DNA from: Polyangium mundeleinium
Lineage (GTDB): Bacteria; Myxococcota_A; Polyangia; Polyangiales; Polyangiaceae
DNA: 64,000 bases
Reading direction: 5' to 3'
Assembly (NCBI RefSeq): GCF_028369105.1
Contig: NZ_JAQNDO010000001.1
Coordinates: 10,510,501-10,574,500, forward strand
The position numbers and the translations under genes are program-made. Positions 41,160 through 49,884 of the stretch are shown piece by piece (the first letter of the stretch is position 1; the number at the start of each line of letters is the position of its first letter). The notes below the pieces were generated by a model. It did no database searches. It was not told the origin of the DNA and was given only the letters and a program-made list of their open reading frames with translations.

Positions 41160-41539
41160 GAGAGCCTCCGGACGAGCTCGACGAGCGAATCCAGGTCGAG
41201 CCCCTCGATCAAGAGCCCGGCCGGGCCGCGGACGACAAACGGACCGCGTGGAGGCGGGGATGCGGGCAGGTCGATGACTTCGACGCGCTCGAAGGTGGGC
41301 GCCTGGGCGCGTACGTGCGGCGTCACGTCGAGCTGCGTCGCCCAGCGCTGCAATGTTTGAAAGCAGATGCCGAGCTCGAGACCGATATCACGCTGCGATG
41401 CGCCCTGCTCGCGTCTCGCGCTGTAATACGAAACCACCTTCCGTCGAAGCGAAAGGGGATATGCCTTGCCGCGACCGCGTCGGCCCTCGATACGCGAGAC
41501 CTCCGCACGAATGGCTGCCGCTTGTTGTTCTGTACACAT
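41156..41539 (-). CDS. tnpA: IS66 accessory protein TnpA (helix-turn-helix)
   Basis: 127 residues from the ATG at 41539, which has GGAAGGAG upstream; an in-frame extension to 41581 lacks such a site. Residues about 12-60 form a helix-turn-helix of the transposase-8 type (YPLSLRRKVVSYYSARREQG, DIGLELGICFQTLQRWATQL). The C-terminal part is variable. Overlaps tnpB by 4 nt. Confidence 0.87.
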   Translation of the reverse strand: MCTEQQAAAIRAEVSRIEGRRGRGKAYPLSLRRKVVSYYSARREQGASQRDIGLELGICFQTLQRWATQLDVTPHVRAQAPTFERVEVIDLPASPPPRGPFVVRGPAGLLIEGLDLDSLVELVRRLS

Positions 41540-41811
41540 GTTGAGGCTCCTTCCGGCGGGGAGCCTGGGCACGAGGGCCACGGGGCGTCAGGACGGGGGG
41601 CGGCGAGGTGTTACGATCGACAGACGAGGGGGCGCGATGAAGTGAAAGCGAGCGTTCGGAGGCGCGCCCAGCGGCGGCGCGACGGGCGGCTGGTTTTCGT
41701 GACATTGGTGGTCTTCAATGCGGTCCTGTTCGATCAGCTTTGCGAGCGCGTTCAGGAGGAGGGGCAGCGGAGTGCGATGAACGATGAAGCGCTCCGGTAC
41801 GGGCTGGGAGC
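41540..41811. other. Non-coding remnant between IS66 and the sigma-factor relic
   Basis: Contains no recognisable gene. It should include the right end of the IS66 element and possibly degraded 3' sequence of the sigma-factor gene, but I see no clear terminal repeat. Confidence 0.35.
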
Positions 41812-42171
41812 GCCGGGGCGGGCGGAGTCTGCGATGGCGAGCGCCTCCTCGTCGACGGCGCCCGTCTCGCCGAGCATCACGCGTGCGGCGACCTTTCAGG
41901 AGAACCCTCGATCTGCGCGCAAGATGAGGATGGTCTGACCCTCCTCGTCGAGCTCCCTCCGCAGTTCCACGAGCGCATCCCGTTTGTCCGTCTTGCGCAA
42001 AGACGTCGTGCTCTTGCGCGCCTTTTGCCGGTTCTTCGCCTCGTCGTCCCACTCATCGCCGAGGGGCTCCTCTCTGCGGCGCGCTCGCCGGCGCTGGTTC
42101 GCGAGAAACGCATTTCGCGCGGCGGTGTACAGCCAAGCTTGCAATGAGGACTTGCCCTGGTGCGCACGGGC
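41812..42171 (-). pseudogene. Decayed ECF-type sigma factor
   Basis: The minus strand reads GKSSLQAWLYTAARNAFLANQ (region 2.4-like), basic and acidic linkers, then ALVELRRELDEEGQTILILR and DRGFS. Here a TGA stands where the family has Trp, followed in frame by KVAARVMLGETGAVDEEALA (region 4-like). The N-terminal half of region 2 is missing. Truncation plus the in-frame stop indicate a dead gene. Confidence 0.6.
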
Positions 42172-42350
42172 TTCAGCTCGAGCGCTTCTCCACCTGCTCC
42201 CCTCTCCCTTCGGCCGTGCCCAAAATCGTGCCCCCTACCCCACGAACACCGGCGAAATTCAGCGGACTTCCGAAGACAGTGCTGGGCCACCCTGAAGGAC
42301 CACACCCAAATGATTCCGGTCAGTTCCAGCAGACTCGCCCGGTTCCATTG
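42172..42350. other. Unassigned sequence
   Basis: About 180 bp between the sigma-factor relic and the tRNA/tmRNA-like fragment. No gene, repeat or hairpin that I can support. Confidence 0.35.
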
Positions 42351-42377
42351 CACGGTTCAATTCCCGGCGCCTCCACT
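42351..42377 (+). other. tRNA/tmRNA 3'-end-like fragment, possible attachment-site remnant
   Basis: CACGGTTCAATTCCCGGCGC, followed by CTCCACT, resembles the T-loop and 3' acceptor strand of a tRNA or tmRNA (GGTTCAATTCC, then a GCGCCTCCA-type end). No matching 5' acceptor strand lies upstream, so it is not a complete RNA gene. It overlaps the end of a tyrosine recombinase remnant, as expected at a used integration site. Confidence 0.45.
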
Positions 42378-42540
42378 CAAGTGGGCGTAGCGCATGGTCA
42401 TGTCGATCGTCGTGTGACCGAGCAGCTCCTGGGTGCCTTGAGCGGCACGCCCCGCATGACCAGGTGGCTGGCGAACGTGTGCCAGGGGACGTGCCAGCTG
42501 ATCAGCCGGAGCCCTGCGCGCCTGCAGGCCCGCCAGAGGG
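42375..42540 (-). pseudogene. Tyrosine recombinase (phage-type integrase) C-terminal remnant
   Basis: The minus strand reads LISWHVPWHTFASHLVMRGV, then PLK, and after a frameshift TQELLGHTTIDMTMRYAHLS. These are the HxxR and H/tyrosine boxes of tyrosine recombinases. The HxxR arginine position is Trp (HVPW), and the frameshift separates the two boxes, so it is inactive. Upstream domains are missing. It lies 4 nt after the SPFH gene stop. Confidence 0.75.
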
Positions 42541-42544
42541 GTGC

Positions 42545-43627
42545 TTACTGTACGCTCCCCTGTGCCCCTTGTTCGCTCGCAGCTGGTGCAGGCGTCGCTT
42601 CAGCCGCGGATGTAGCGGTTTCCTGATTCTTTTTCCCATCTGCGGAGCTAGAAACCGCTCCCGGCGTTGCTGCCAGAGCGCCCGTGGCTCCGTCGACGTT
42701 CAAAAGCATCTGCGCCCCCGGCCCCCCGCCTAGCACAACCACCTTCGTGTTCTGCGATCTCGCGAGCTCCAGCTGCGACTTCGCGAGCTCTAGCGACGCC
42801 TCGATCGTGCGCCACTTGAGCATGTCCGGAGAAACTTTACTCGCGATCAGGTTGTAATCACGGATCCCAGCCGCCTCCGTGCGCCTCCGCTCGGCCTCTT
42901 TCTCTTCCTTCTCCAGCCTGAAGCGATACTCGAGCATGAGCTGCTCTTGCTTGTACTTGTCCGCGATCGCGCTCTGGACGATCTCGGGTAGCTCGATGTC
43001 AACGAGCTTGAGCTCGTAGAGCTGCACGTAGGAACGCGCATTACCGCTTTCATCGAGGCGCCCGAGCGCCGATACCTTGCCGACCTCCTGGAGGAGGTCA
43101 CGCACGCTCGTGTAGATCTCGTGCGCCGTCCGGTTGCCGAAGGTGCGCCGGACGTGAGACTCGACCTCGGGCCGGATTAACCGCTCGAAGTAATCGACGC
43201 CGATGTCCTGGTGCAGATAACCGAGCATTTCCATCTTCGGCTGGTATCGTACGGAGACCTCCACCGGGAGGTTGAGCCCTTCCTCGCTGAGCACGTCGAA
43301 TTTCAGCTTTTGCTGCTGCATCCGCGTCTCGTAGACGGTGAGCTCGTCCCAGGGTGGAATCACGTTGAGTCCCTCGCCCCATACACGCTCTGTCACTGTC
43401 CCGCCGAGAAAAAAGCGATACATGACGGCGCTGCTCCCCGACGGCACACGGATGAATATCCGCGGCCAGAGAAAGCCGACCAAAAACAGGAGCATGACCA
43501 GCGTCGTATAGAGGGTGAGTCGGGCCTTCCGGAGCCACTTCGCGATCCGCTCCCGGAAGGGTAGCTTCTTCGCGTCGCCACTCGAAGATCCTTTTTGCAT
43601 CTCTTCATCCGCTTCCGGCTTGCTCAT
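42545..43627 (-). CDS. SPFH/band-7 (prohibitin-like) membrane protein
   Basis: 360 residues. One membrane segment near the N-terminus (about 37-55, TLYTTLVMLLFLVGFLW), then an SPFH domain (about 58-230: VPSGSSAVMYRFFLGG, WGEGLNVIPPWDELTVYETR, LPVEVSVRYQP) and a charged coiled coil (about 235-270). The Ala/Ser-rich tail is low complexity. Members of this family form membrane scaffolds and often partner proteases or transporters. It starts 23 nt after the DUF697 gene and is probably the last gene of the NRPS unit, although a link to peptide production is not shown by the sequence. Confidence 0.88.
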   Translation of the reverse strand: MSKPEADEEMQKGSSSGDAKKLPFRERIAKWLRKARLTLYTTLVMLLFLVGFLWPRIFIRVPSGSSAVMYRFFLGGTVTERVWGEGLNVIPPWDELTVYETRMQQQKLKFDVLSEEGLNLPVEVSVRYQPKMEMLGYLHQDIGVDYFERLIRPEVESHVRRTFGNRTAHEIYTSVRDLLQEVGKVSALGRLDESGNARSYVQLYELKLVDIELPEIVQSAIADKYKQEQLMLEYRFRLEKEEKEAERRRTEAAGIRDYNLIASKVSPDMLKWRTIEASLELAKSQLELARSQNTKVVVLGGGPGAQMLLNVDGATGALAATPGAVSSSADGKKNQETATSAAEATPAPAASEQGAQGSVQ

Positions 43628-43650
43628 TGGCGGCTCTCATCGTCGGCTGG

Positions 43651-44319
43651 TCAAGACGGCTTGGTCGCCTTGGAGTCCTCTTTGGACTTCTGCACGTCTG
43701 CGACGTACTCCTTGGCGTTCTCGAACTCCTGCTTGAAGTAGCTGCGCACCTTGTGAGGATCGAAATCGAGCAGCGTGCCGCCTGTCTCGAAATGCATGAC
43801 AAAGACCTTGCCCAGCGCCCGGGTGAACGCGCCCGAGATGACGGGGACCGTGACGATGCCGAACGCGGTGCCCACGAACGGAATCAGCTTCCCCAGGCTG
43901 GCACCGATCACGGCGCCGGTGCCGACACCGAGGACGCCCGAGAGAAGCGAGCCAATGAGCTTCTTGGCGATGTCCTCCCGGAAACTCAGCTCATAAACAT
44001 CCGAGAGTTCGGCGAGCATTTTCACCTGGATGCCCGTGACCGCGACCATATCAGCGATAGGCACGGGAACGAGCCCGGCGCCGAGCGCCCAGAGCACATT
44101 GCGCCGAATGATGGCATCCGCGCGGCCTACGCGTGAAATCGGCTCAGGGGACTTCGACGCGGCGCTGCTCGGGGACTTTCCCTCGGCCTTCGGCTCGACC
44201 TTGGCTTCGGCCTTCGGCTCGACCTCGGATGCGCTCGTCGCCTCCTCTTTCACCTCGATTCTCGGCTCATCCGTCTTCTTCTCTGTCGACTGTTTTGATT
44301 GCGTAGTTTCGGTCGCCAT
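43651..44319 (-). CDS. DUF697-type membrane protein
   Basis: 222 residues. An acidic, repetitive N-terminal tail (about 1-60, with VEPKAEAKVEPKAEGK repeats) is followed by the DUF697 core: RRNVLWALGAGLVPVPIADM, VAVTGIQVKMLAELSDVY and a Gly-rich hydrophobic segment (LIGSLLSGVLGVGTGAVIGA) that should enter the membrane. Relatives in other bacteria are often next to or fused with GTPases; none is present here. AACGGAGAAG precedes the ATG. It lies 39 nt after the solute-binding-like gene. Confidence 0.85.
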   Translation of the reverse strand: MATETTQSKQSTEKKTDEPRIEVKEEATSASEVEPKAEAKVEPKAEGKSPSSAASKSPEPISRVGRADAIIRRNVLWALGAGLVPVPIADMVAVTGIQVKMLAELSDVYELSFREDIAKKLIGSLLSGVLGVGTGAVIGASLGKLIPFVGTAFGIVTVPVISGAFTRALGKVFVMHFETGGTLLDFDPHKVRSYFKQEFENAKEYVADVQKSKEDSKATKPS

Positions 44320-44358
44320 GATTCTTCTCCGTTTGCAGGTCGAGAAAACGAGCAGGTT

Positions 44359-45909
44359 TCAGTGTCTCCCCGTCGCATCCCGCCAGGTGCGAACGAGCTC
44401 GGCAACGAACTTGCCGTCCAGGCGCGGCGCTTCGACGAACGTCGTGTCGAGCTCCACACCATAACGTCTAAATTTGAGAAATGGATTGTCGGTATCGTCG
44501 ATGTTCCGGAGCTTCAATTCGGGGTTCGCCGGCCGGAACCCCCGCTTGACGGCCAGCTTCTGTATCTCCATGCTACGAAGGAAGTCGATCCACTTCTCGG
44601 CAGCCGTGCGCTGCTCGGCGGTGAGCTGGCCATCGTCGAAAATGACGACGGGATGCTCGTTCACGATCGTCGGCCGCGGATACACGACGCGCACCTCCGC
44701 CATGACGTCGGCATGCATGTCGATCTGCTGGAAGACCGTGAAAATGAGATGCTCCTGCGTCACCACGGCGTCATATCGGCTCGCGCCGAGACTGAACATG
44801 GCGTCGGTCAAAAGGTCCGCCGACGCCGTAGGCGGCGGCGCTCCTGCCTCGCAGCGCTCGAGCCAGCGCTGGAAAGGCTCACGTCGCTCCTGAAACGAGC
44901 GCGCGAAGTCCGTCTCGGCAAGCTCGCTCCGCACGATCCCCTCTTTCGCGGGTTGCTCGAGCGCCTCATTGATGAGCTCCTTGAGCGCGGCCGGCCTGTC
45001 GTTCGGCGGCAATGCGTACTCGTACGCCATCAGGTACAGCGCTTCGAGCCCCTCCGCCGAGCGCGTCGGCGACGAGTGCGTAATTTTCACCTGTCCCCAC
45101 CGCTTTATTTCGTCGACCGTCGGAAACGGCGCGATATAGGCACGCTTGGTCCTCTTGTCGACCCGCCGAGCCGCCGGCGCCGGTTGTTGCGAGAGCGCGG
45201 CCGGGTCGACCGAGCCGTACCAATCGCTCCACGTCCCCGGCACCTTGTGTTCGAGCGCCATTATCTCGAGATCCTGCGGGTCCCTAGGCACCCCCGAGCA
45301 CAACGAGTTCACCCACGACCCTTCACCATTCCTGGTTTTATCGAGGATGGCTTCGAGGACCTCGAGCCTGTCTTCCCATATCAAGACCAGGAGCGGCGAG
45401 CGAACGAGCGAGACCTGCTTCGTGATGTCGAACGGCGACCGGTCATGAACCTCCCTCCAGCGAGCATCGAGATACCGGAGGACGAGATCATCCGCGGGGG
45501 ACCAGATCGTCGGCTTCACCCCGCCCTTCAGGATAAGGTCGGCTCCCTCGACGCTACTCGCCGCAGTCGCTTTGATCTGGATCTTCGGACATATCTTCGC
45601 GAACCGAGTCGCTGCCTCGTCGATCCACGCCCGCTTGTCGCCGCTGTACAGCATCTCGACGATGACGGGGTGGCCGTCCTGCGGCGCCGACCCGCAAGTC
45701 TCGCTCGAGACCTCGTTCGTGATGCTCACGTCCGCGAGCCGTGATGGCCTTGGAAGGTCGAGCACGAACCTGCCACCTCGCGCGAAAAACGCAGCGAAGA
45801 GAGCAAGCAGCCCCGAAGAGATCACAATGTCGCGAATGGTGAGCCCGAGCGTCGTTTTTCTCGAGCGATGTTCGTCGTGCTTCCGAGTCGGGGCCACGAG
45901 GTCCTCCAT
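44359..45909 (-). CDS. Membrane-anchored solute-binding-like protein
   Basis: 516 residues from the ATG at 45909, which shares one base with the preceding stop (TGATG); a longer in-frame reading to 46056 would lie inside the neighbour. A single N-terminal hydrophobic segment (about residues 24-42, IRDIVISSGLLALFAAFFA) is an anchor or uncleaved signal. The rest resembles bacterial extracellular solute-binding proteins: YSGDKRAWIDEAATRFAKIC, ADLILKGGVKPTIWSPADDL, VSLVRSPLLVLIWEDR, and repeated hinge-like strands. It may capture the exported peptide or a substrate; that is inference from its place after two exporters. Confidence 0.78.
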   Translation of the reverse strand: MEDLVAPTRKHDEHRSRKTTLGLTIRDIVISSGLLALFAAFFARGGRFVLDLPRPSRLADVSITNEVSSETCGSAPQDGHPVIVEMLYSGDKRAWIDEAATRFAKICPKIQIKATAASSVEGADLILKGGVKPTIWSPADDLVLRYLDARWREVHDRSPFDITKQVSLVRSPLLVLIWEDRLEVLEAILDKTRNGEGSWVNSLCSGVPRDPQDLEIMALEHKVPGTWSDWYGSVDPAALSQQPAPAARRVDKRTKRAYIAPFPTVDEIKRWGQVKITHSSPTRSAEGLEALYLMAYEYALPPNDRPAALKELINEALEQPAKEGIVRSELAETDFARSFQERREPFQRWLERCEAGAPPPTASADLLTDAMFSLGASRYDAVVTQEHLIFTVFQQIDMHADVMAEVRVVYPRPTIVNEHPVVIFDDGQLTAEQRTAAEKWIDFLRSMEIQKLAVKRGFRPANPELKLRNIDDTDNPFLKFRRYGVELDTTFVEAPRLDGKFVAELVRTWRDATGRH

Positions 45910-46634
45910 CAATCGACGTTTCCATCCGGTCGAAACGCTGCATCCACGACCTCCTCCCAGCGCGTCGGCAGTTTGGGGATGTCGGCGGCTGCGACGCGCG
46001 CCATGAGCTCGTCGCGGGAGGAGACGTCGAACTTCCGGATGTAGGCGAGCAGGCACTCCGGGCGCGAGAACAAGAACATCAGATCGGTGAGCTGCATCGA
46101 GCGAATCACCAGCATCGGGTGCGGCGCTTCGAGGGGGCGGTAGTCAGGGTTGTGCAAGCCAGGCTCAAGGCAGCCGGGGTAGAATTGGCCAATCATCAAG
46201 CCCTGCGCGGTGATCTCGGGCTTCAGCGCGAAATGCACTGGATCGATCAGCATGGGCCCGCCATCGTTGGGCAAATCCGGAAACAGGGTCAGGATGGCGC
46301 GAAACTCGCGGCCGACCTCCGTGGTGGGCGGCAGCGTCGGAAAGCGCGCCGCCAGCGCGCGCATTACCGGCTCCACGGCGGCGGGGTGGAGCTCGCCCTG
46401 GTACACATGAAAGCGGATGGCCCGAAAGCGGGCCAAGGCAGGACCGACGAAGGGGCAGACGTGGCCCTTGCGGCCGAGCAGCGGATTCGGCTTGGCGATG
46501 TAGGTCTGGAGCCAGGTCAGCACCTCGAGCAGCTGCGCGCGTGCATTTGCAGGCAGATCGGCACTCTGCTCGACGAGCTGGTTGGCGCTGATCAATTCAG
46601 GCTCACCGGCCATTTCATCGATTCTCGGGTTCAT
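45909..46634 (-). CDS. Small protein of unknown function, resembles DUF6875 proteins
   Basis: 241 residues. The ATG at 46634 overlaps the exporter stop (ATGA), and its own TGA overlaps the next start, so translation is coupled on both sides. The segment LQTYIAKPNPLLGRKGHVCP with the following FVGPAL is the feature I recognise as DUF6875-like ('PHP-LGR-G-VCP-VP'). The rest (FPDLPNDGGPMLIDPVHF, MIGQFYPGCLEPGLHNP) has no known motif. No signal peptide or membrane segment. Tight coupling to the exporters suggests a role in peptide maturation or export, but no activity can be assigned. Confidence 0.75.
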   Translation of the reverse strand: MNPRIDEMAGEPELISANQLVEQSADLPANARAQLLEVLTWLQTYIAKPNPLLGRKGHVCPFVGPALARFRAIRFHVYQGELHPAAVEPVMRALAARFPTLPPTTEVGREFRAILTLFPDLPNDGGPMLIDPVHFALKPEITAQGLMIGQFYPGCLEPGLHNPDYRPLEAPHPMLVIRSMQLTDLMFLFSRPECLLAYIRKFDVSSRDELMARVAAADIPKLPTRWEEVVDAAFRPDGNVD

Positions 46635-48256
46635 GCGCGTTCCACAGACCGAATACGGCCGTACTCCATGGTTATCACGCGATCCGCACAGTGGAAGAAT
46701 CGGTCGTCGTGGGTGACTGCAATGACCGTCTTCCCGCGCTCCTTCAGCGCCGGCAACAGCTCTTCGTAGAAGTACGCGCGGAACTCGGGGTCCTGATCTG
46801 CGGCCCATTCGTCGAACACACAGATGGGCCGATCCTCGAGGAGCGCCACGATCATGGCCAGGCGCTTGCGCTGTCCGGTGGAGAGATTGCGGTTCGTGAA
46901 ACCCTTGTTCTCGAACGACGTCTTCTGCTGGAGATCCATCTGCGCGAGCAACCGGTGCACGGCCGCCGGGTCGACGTCGAGCAGCCCGTAGAGCTTGGCG
47001 AACAGGTGGAAGTCCGAATAGATGGCCGAGATCTTCTCCCGATACGCGGCAACGTTGTTGGAATCGACGCGTACCCCGCCGACCAGGAGATCGCCGCTCG
47101 TCGGCGGATACAGCCCCGTGAGCACCTTGAGGGCCGTCGACTTGCCGCTCCCGTTCCCGCCGACGATGAACACAATCTCGCCTTCCGTGATGTCGACATC
47201 GAGAGGTCCGATGCGGAACGCGCCATCGCCGTCCTCGGAAACGTATTCGAACTCGATGCCGCGCCCCGCGATGACGCCGAATCCACCTCGCCATGCGTCC
47301 TCGACGTCCAGCGCGATTCGTGCCTCCTGGATGGCCTTGTCGAGCTTTTCCTCCAGCGTCCGCGCTCTGTCTAGCGCCACATTCGAGCGGATGTATGCAG
47401 GCGCTCCCGTGATCAGCACGGTCATGGGTCCCCAAAGGAACAGGATGGCCGCGACGATGCCAACCAGCGCAGAGGAGTTCACATCGATGTGCTGTGGAAT
47501 GACGAGGACGATGACGCCGAGCAGCGCATAAAGGTTGCCGCTGGCGAAGATGAAATTGTCGCCGTTCATCTCGCCGGACTTCAGGTTGAATCCCCGCAGC
47601 GCCTCCGACGACCGCTCGATGTCGGTGCAGATGTCCCGCCCGCGCCGGCGGCTGAGCTTGACCTCCTTGAAGCCCTTCAGCAGGTCCGTGAGCCGATCGA
47701 AGAACACGACGCGGGCGTCCCCGAGGCGCTGCAGATAGCGCTCGAGCTCCTTCGCCCTGTCTCGGTACGTCGAGTAGCCGATGGCGAGCAAGAACGTAAT
47801 GGCGATAAAGGTCGGCAGGGAGATCCAGGCGACGTACAGCACCGCGAACGCCAGGATGATGGCCGCTTGCAAGAAGGCCGATATCAGCGGCCCGTAGTTG
47901 GACACGACGCTCAGGTTTTCCGTGATGCCGTCGTGGATCTCCGCAGTGCCGATGCGCTCGACCCCCTGGATGTCCGCCTTCTCGAGCTTGTCGACGATCC
48001 TGATCTTGATCCGGTGCAGCGCCGATTCCACGACCGTGGCCGTCCGGTAGTACACGTATTTCGCGCTGAGATAGTGGCCGACGACCACGAGCGCGAAGAG
48101 GCCGACCGCCGAAAGCCCCGAACGCTCCGGCGCGCCGGCCACGACATTCGCCCCGATAAGCACGAACATGCTCGTGGCGCCCGCCACGCACGCCGCCATG
48201 AAGATGCGACGGCGCTCGTTCCCCGCCTCCTGGGTGATGAGGTCGACGATCGTCAA
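46631..48256 (-). CDS. ABC exporter 2, cyclic-peptide/siderophore export type (PvdE/SyrD-like)
   Basis: About 541 residues. The likely start is a TTG at 48256 (reading LTIVDLI), which overlaps the stop of exporter 1 (TTGA); the sequence upstream in this frame lies inside the neighbour. A membrane domain with several spans (about 20-300) is fused to one nucleotide-binding domain: VGGNGSGKST (Walker A), NLSTGQRKRLA (signature), ICVFDEWAADQDP (Walker B) and VTHDD (H-loop). With exporter 1 it probably forms a heterodimer that moves the NRPS product across the inner membrane. It ends with ATGA overlap to the next gene. Confidence 0.93.
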   Translation of the reverse strand: MTIVDLITQEAGNERRRIFMAACVAGATSMFVLIGANVVAGAPERSGLSAVGLFALVVVGHYLSAKYVYYRTATVVESALHRIKIRIVDKLEKADIQGVERIGTAEIHDGITENLSVVSNYGPLISAFLQAAIILAFAVLYVAWISLPTFIAITFLLAIGYSTYRDRAKELERYLQRLGDARVVFFDRLTDLLKGFKEVKLSRRRGRDICTDIERSSEALRGFNLKSGEMNGDNFIFASGNLYALLGVIVLVIPQHIDVNSSALVGIVAAILFLWGPMTVLITGAPAYIRSNVALDRARTLEEKLDKAIQEARIALDVEDAWRGGFGVIAGRGIEFEYVSEDGDGAFRIGPLDVDITEGEIVFIVGGNGSGKSTALKVLTGLYPPTSGDLLVGGVRVDSNNVAAYREKISAIYSDFHLFAKLYGLLDVDPAAVHRLLAQMDLQQKTSFENKGFTNRNLSTGQRKRLAMIVALLEDRPICVFDEWAADQDPEFRAYFYEELLPALKERGKTVIAVTHDDRFFHCADRVITMEYGRIRSVERA

Positions 48257-49884
48257 GGCGCATCCATTCGGGTGGTCGCCTGGACCTTCCCGTAGCTCAG
48301 CTTGATGACGCGGTCCGCGCAATGAAAGTAGCGATCATCGTGGGTGACGGCGATGACCGTCTTGCCCCGGCCCTTCAACGCGGGCACGAGATCCTCGTAG
48401 AAGTATCTGCGGAATCCAGGATCCTGATCGGCGGCCCACTCGTCGAATACGTAAACGGGGCGGTCCTCGAGGAGCGTCATGATCGTGGCCAGGCGCCTGC
48501 GCTGGCCGGTCGACAGAGCGCGCCGGGTAAATTGCTGCTCCTCGAAAGAGGTTTTCCCCTGGAGGCCCATTTCCGCGATCAGCGCGCGTACCGATTCCGG
48601 CTTCGCGTCCAGCATGCCATAGAGCTTGGAGAAGAGGTGGAAGTCCGAATAGATCGCCGAAATCATCTCGCGATACGCGGCCACGTTCTCCGGCTGGACG
48701 AGGACACCACCGACGCGCAGCTCTCCGCCGCTCCGCGGGTAGAGCCCCGTGAGCACCTTGAGCAGCGTCGATTTGCCGCTCCCGTTCCCACCGACGAGGA
48801 AAACGACCTCGCCCGGCTCGATGTCGAGGCTCAGAGGGCCGACGCGGAAGTTCCTGTCTCCGTTGTCGGAGGGATACTCGTACACGATATCGCGTGTCGA
48901 GAGGGTGCCGATGCGACCATTCCAGGGATCCTCGGTCTTCTGGACGGCCGCTCGCTGAACGGCCTCATCGAGCTTCCCCTCCAGCGCCCGGATCTGTTCG
49001 AATGCGACGCTGGATCGAAACACCGCATTGAGCCCTCCGGCCACGCTGGTGAAGGGGCCCCACACGAACGCGGTGCATGTGACCAGGCTGGCCATGGTCT
49101 GGGCATCCACGTCGACGTACCTGGGCAGAGTGAAAACGACCGCCCCCAGCAGGATGTACAGGACGCAGTTGGGCATGACCAAAACGCCGCTGAGCCCCTC
49201 GGCCGTCCTCACGGCGCCGGTGCGGAGGGACTCGGCCATCCCCACGATATCGTCGTGGATCTCACGCCCGCGCCGGCGGCTGAACTTGGCTTCTTTGAAG
49301 CCCTTCAGCAGATCCATGACCCTATCGAAGAGCTCGAGCCGTAGCTGCCCCATGTGGCGCAGCACATCGACGACCTCTTCGAATCTGTATTGAACGATGA
49401 AGAACCCGAACACCAACATGAGCGCGATCAGCGCGAAGGCTGGCAGCGAGATCCACGCAATGTAAACGAGCCCGAACACGAGGACGAAAAGCGCCTGCAG
49501 GAAGCTCCCGAGCACCCACCCTTGCTCCGATACGACGGACATGTTCTCCGTGACGCGATCGAAGATCTCTGCGGTCCCGACGCGCTCGAGCCCCTCGAGC
49601 TCCGTTCGCTCGATCTTCTCGGCGATCCTCGTCCTGATGCGGTGGAGCACAGCCTCGACGAGGGACGTCGTCCGGTGGTATGTCGATCGAGCGCCGAGGA
49701 CGTAGAGAGCCATCGTCAGCACGAACATGAAAAGCTCGCGCAGGTCCGCCTTCTCCGGGGACCCGGCAAGGACATTGGCGCCGACGAGGAGGAGCGCGTT
49801 CGCGACCCCCCCCATCGTCGCGACGGCCAGGATGGAAGCCCGCTGCCCCTTCGCCTCCTCGAGAAGAAGGTCTATGACGTACAT
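48253..49884 (-). CDS. ABC exporter 1, cyclic-peptide/siderophore export type (PvdE/SyrD-like)
   Basis: 543 residues from the ATG at 49884, which lies 13 nt inside the NRPS gene end (NRPS stop at 49872); AGG precedes it. N-terminal membrane domain (about 1-290), then the ATPase: VGGNGSGKST, ALSTGQRRRLA, VYVFDEWAADQDP and VTHDD, all intact. It is clearly homologous to exporter 2 over its whole length, so the pair arose by duplication. Overlap with the NRPS gene argues that synthesis and export are translated together. Confidence 0.93.
   Translation of the reverse strand: MYVIDLLLEEAKGQRASILAVATMGGVANALLLVGANVLAGSPEKADLRELFMFVLTMALYVLGARSTYHRTTSLVEAVLHRIRTRIAEKIERTELEGLERVGTAEIFDRVTENMSVVSEQGWVLGSFLQALFVLVFGLVYIAWISLPAFALIALMLVFGFFIVQYRFEEVVDVLRHMGQLRLELFDRVMDLLKGFKEAKFSRRRGREIHDDIVGMAESLRTGAVRTAEGLSGVLVMPNCVLYILLGAVVFTLPRYVDVDAQTMASLVTCTAFVWGPFTSVAGGLNAVFRSSVAFEQIRALEGKLDEAVQRAAVQKTEDPWNGRIGTLSTRDIVYEYPSDNGDRNFRVGPLSLDIEPGEVVFLVGGNGSGKSTLLKVLTGLYPRSGGELRVGGVLVQPENVAAYREMISAIYSDFHLFSKLYGMLDAKPESVRALIAEMGLQGKTSFEEQQFTRRALSTGQRRRLATIMTLLEDRPVYVFDEWAADQDPGFRRYFYEDLVPALKGRGKTVIAVTHDDRYFHCADRVIKLSYGKVQATTRMDAP

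Larger units (their letters stand above)
39231..41539 (-). mobile_element. IS66-family element (three-gene type)
   Basis: Contiguous tnpA-tnpB-tnpC genes in the standard IS66 order on the minus strand. The extent given covers only the genes; the terminal repeats were not found, so the true element is somewhat longer on both sides. All three frames look intact. It appears to have landed next to the decayed sigma-factor gene at about 41.8-42.2 kb. Confidence 0.85.

Noticed and set aside
39252-41360. A 702-codon open frame on the plus strand across the IS66 element
   Set aside because: It is antisense to tnpC and tnpB and has no family sequence.
41588-42052. Open frame antiparallel to the end of the sigma-factor relic that might be its C-terminus
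   Set aside because: It reads in a different frame from the region 2 and region 4 sequence and resembles no sigma-factor sequence.
42280-42377. Complete tRNA gene
   Set aside because: Only the T-arm/acceptor-like 3' part is visible; no 5' acceptor strand or anticodon arm pairs with it.
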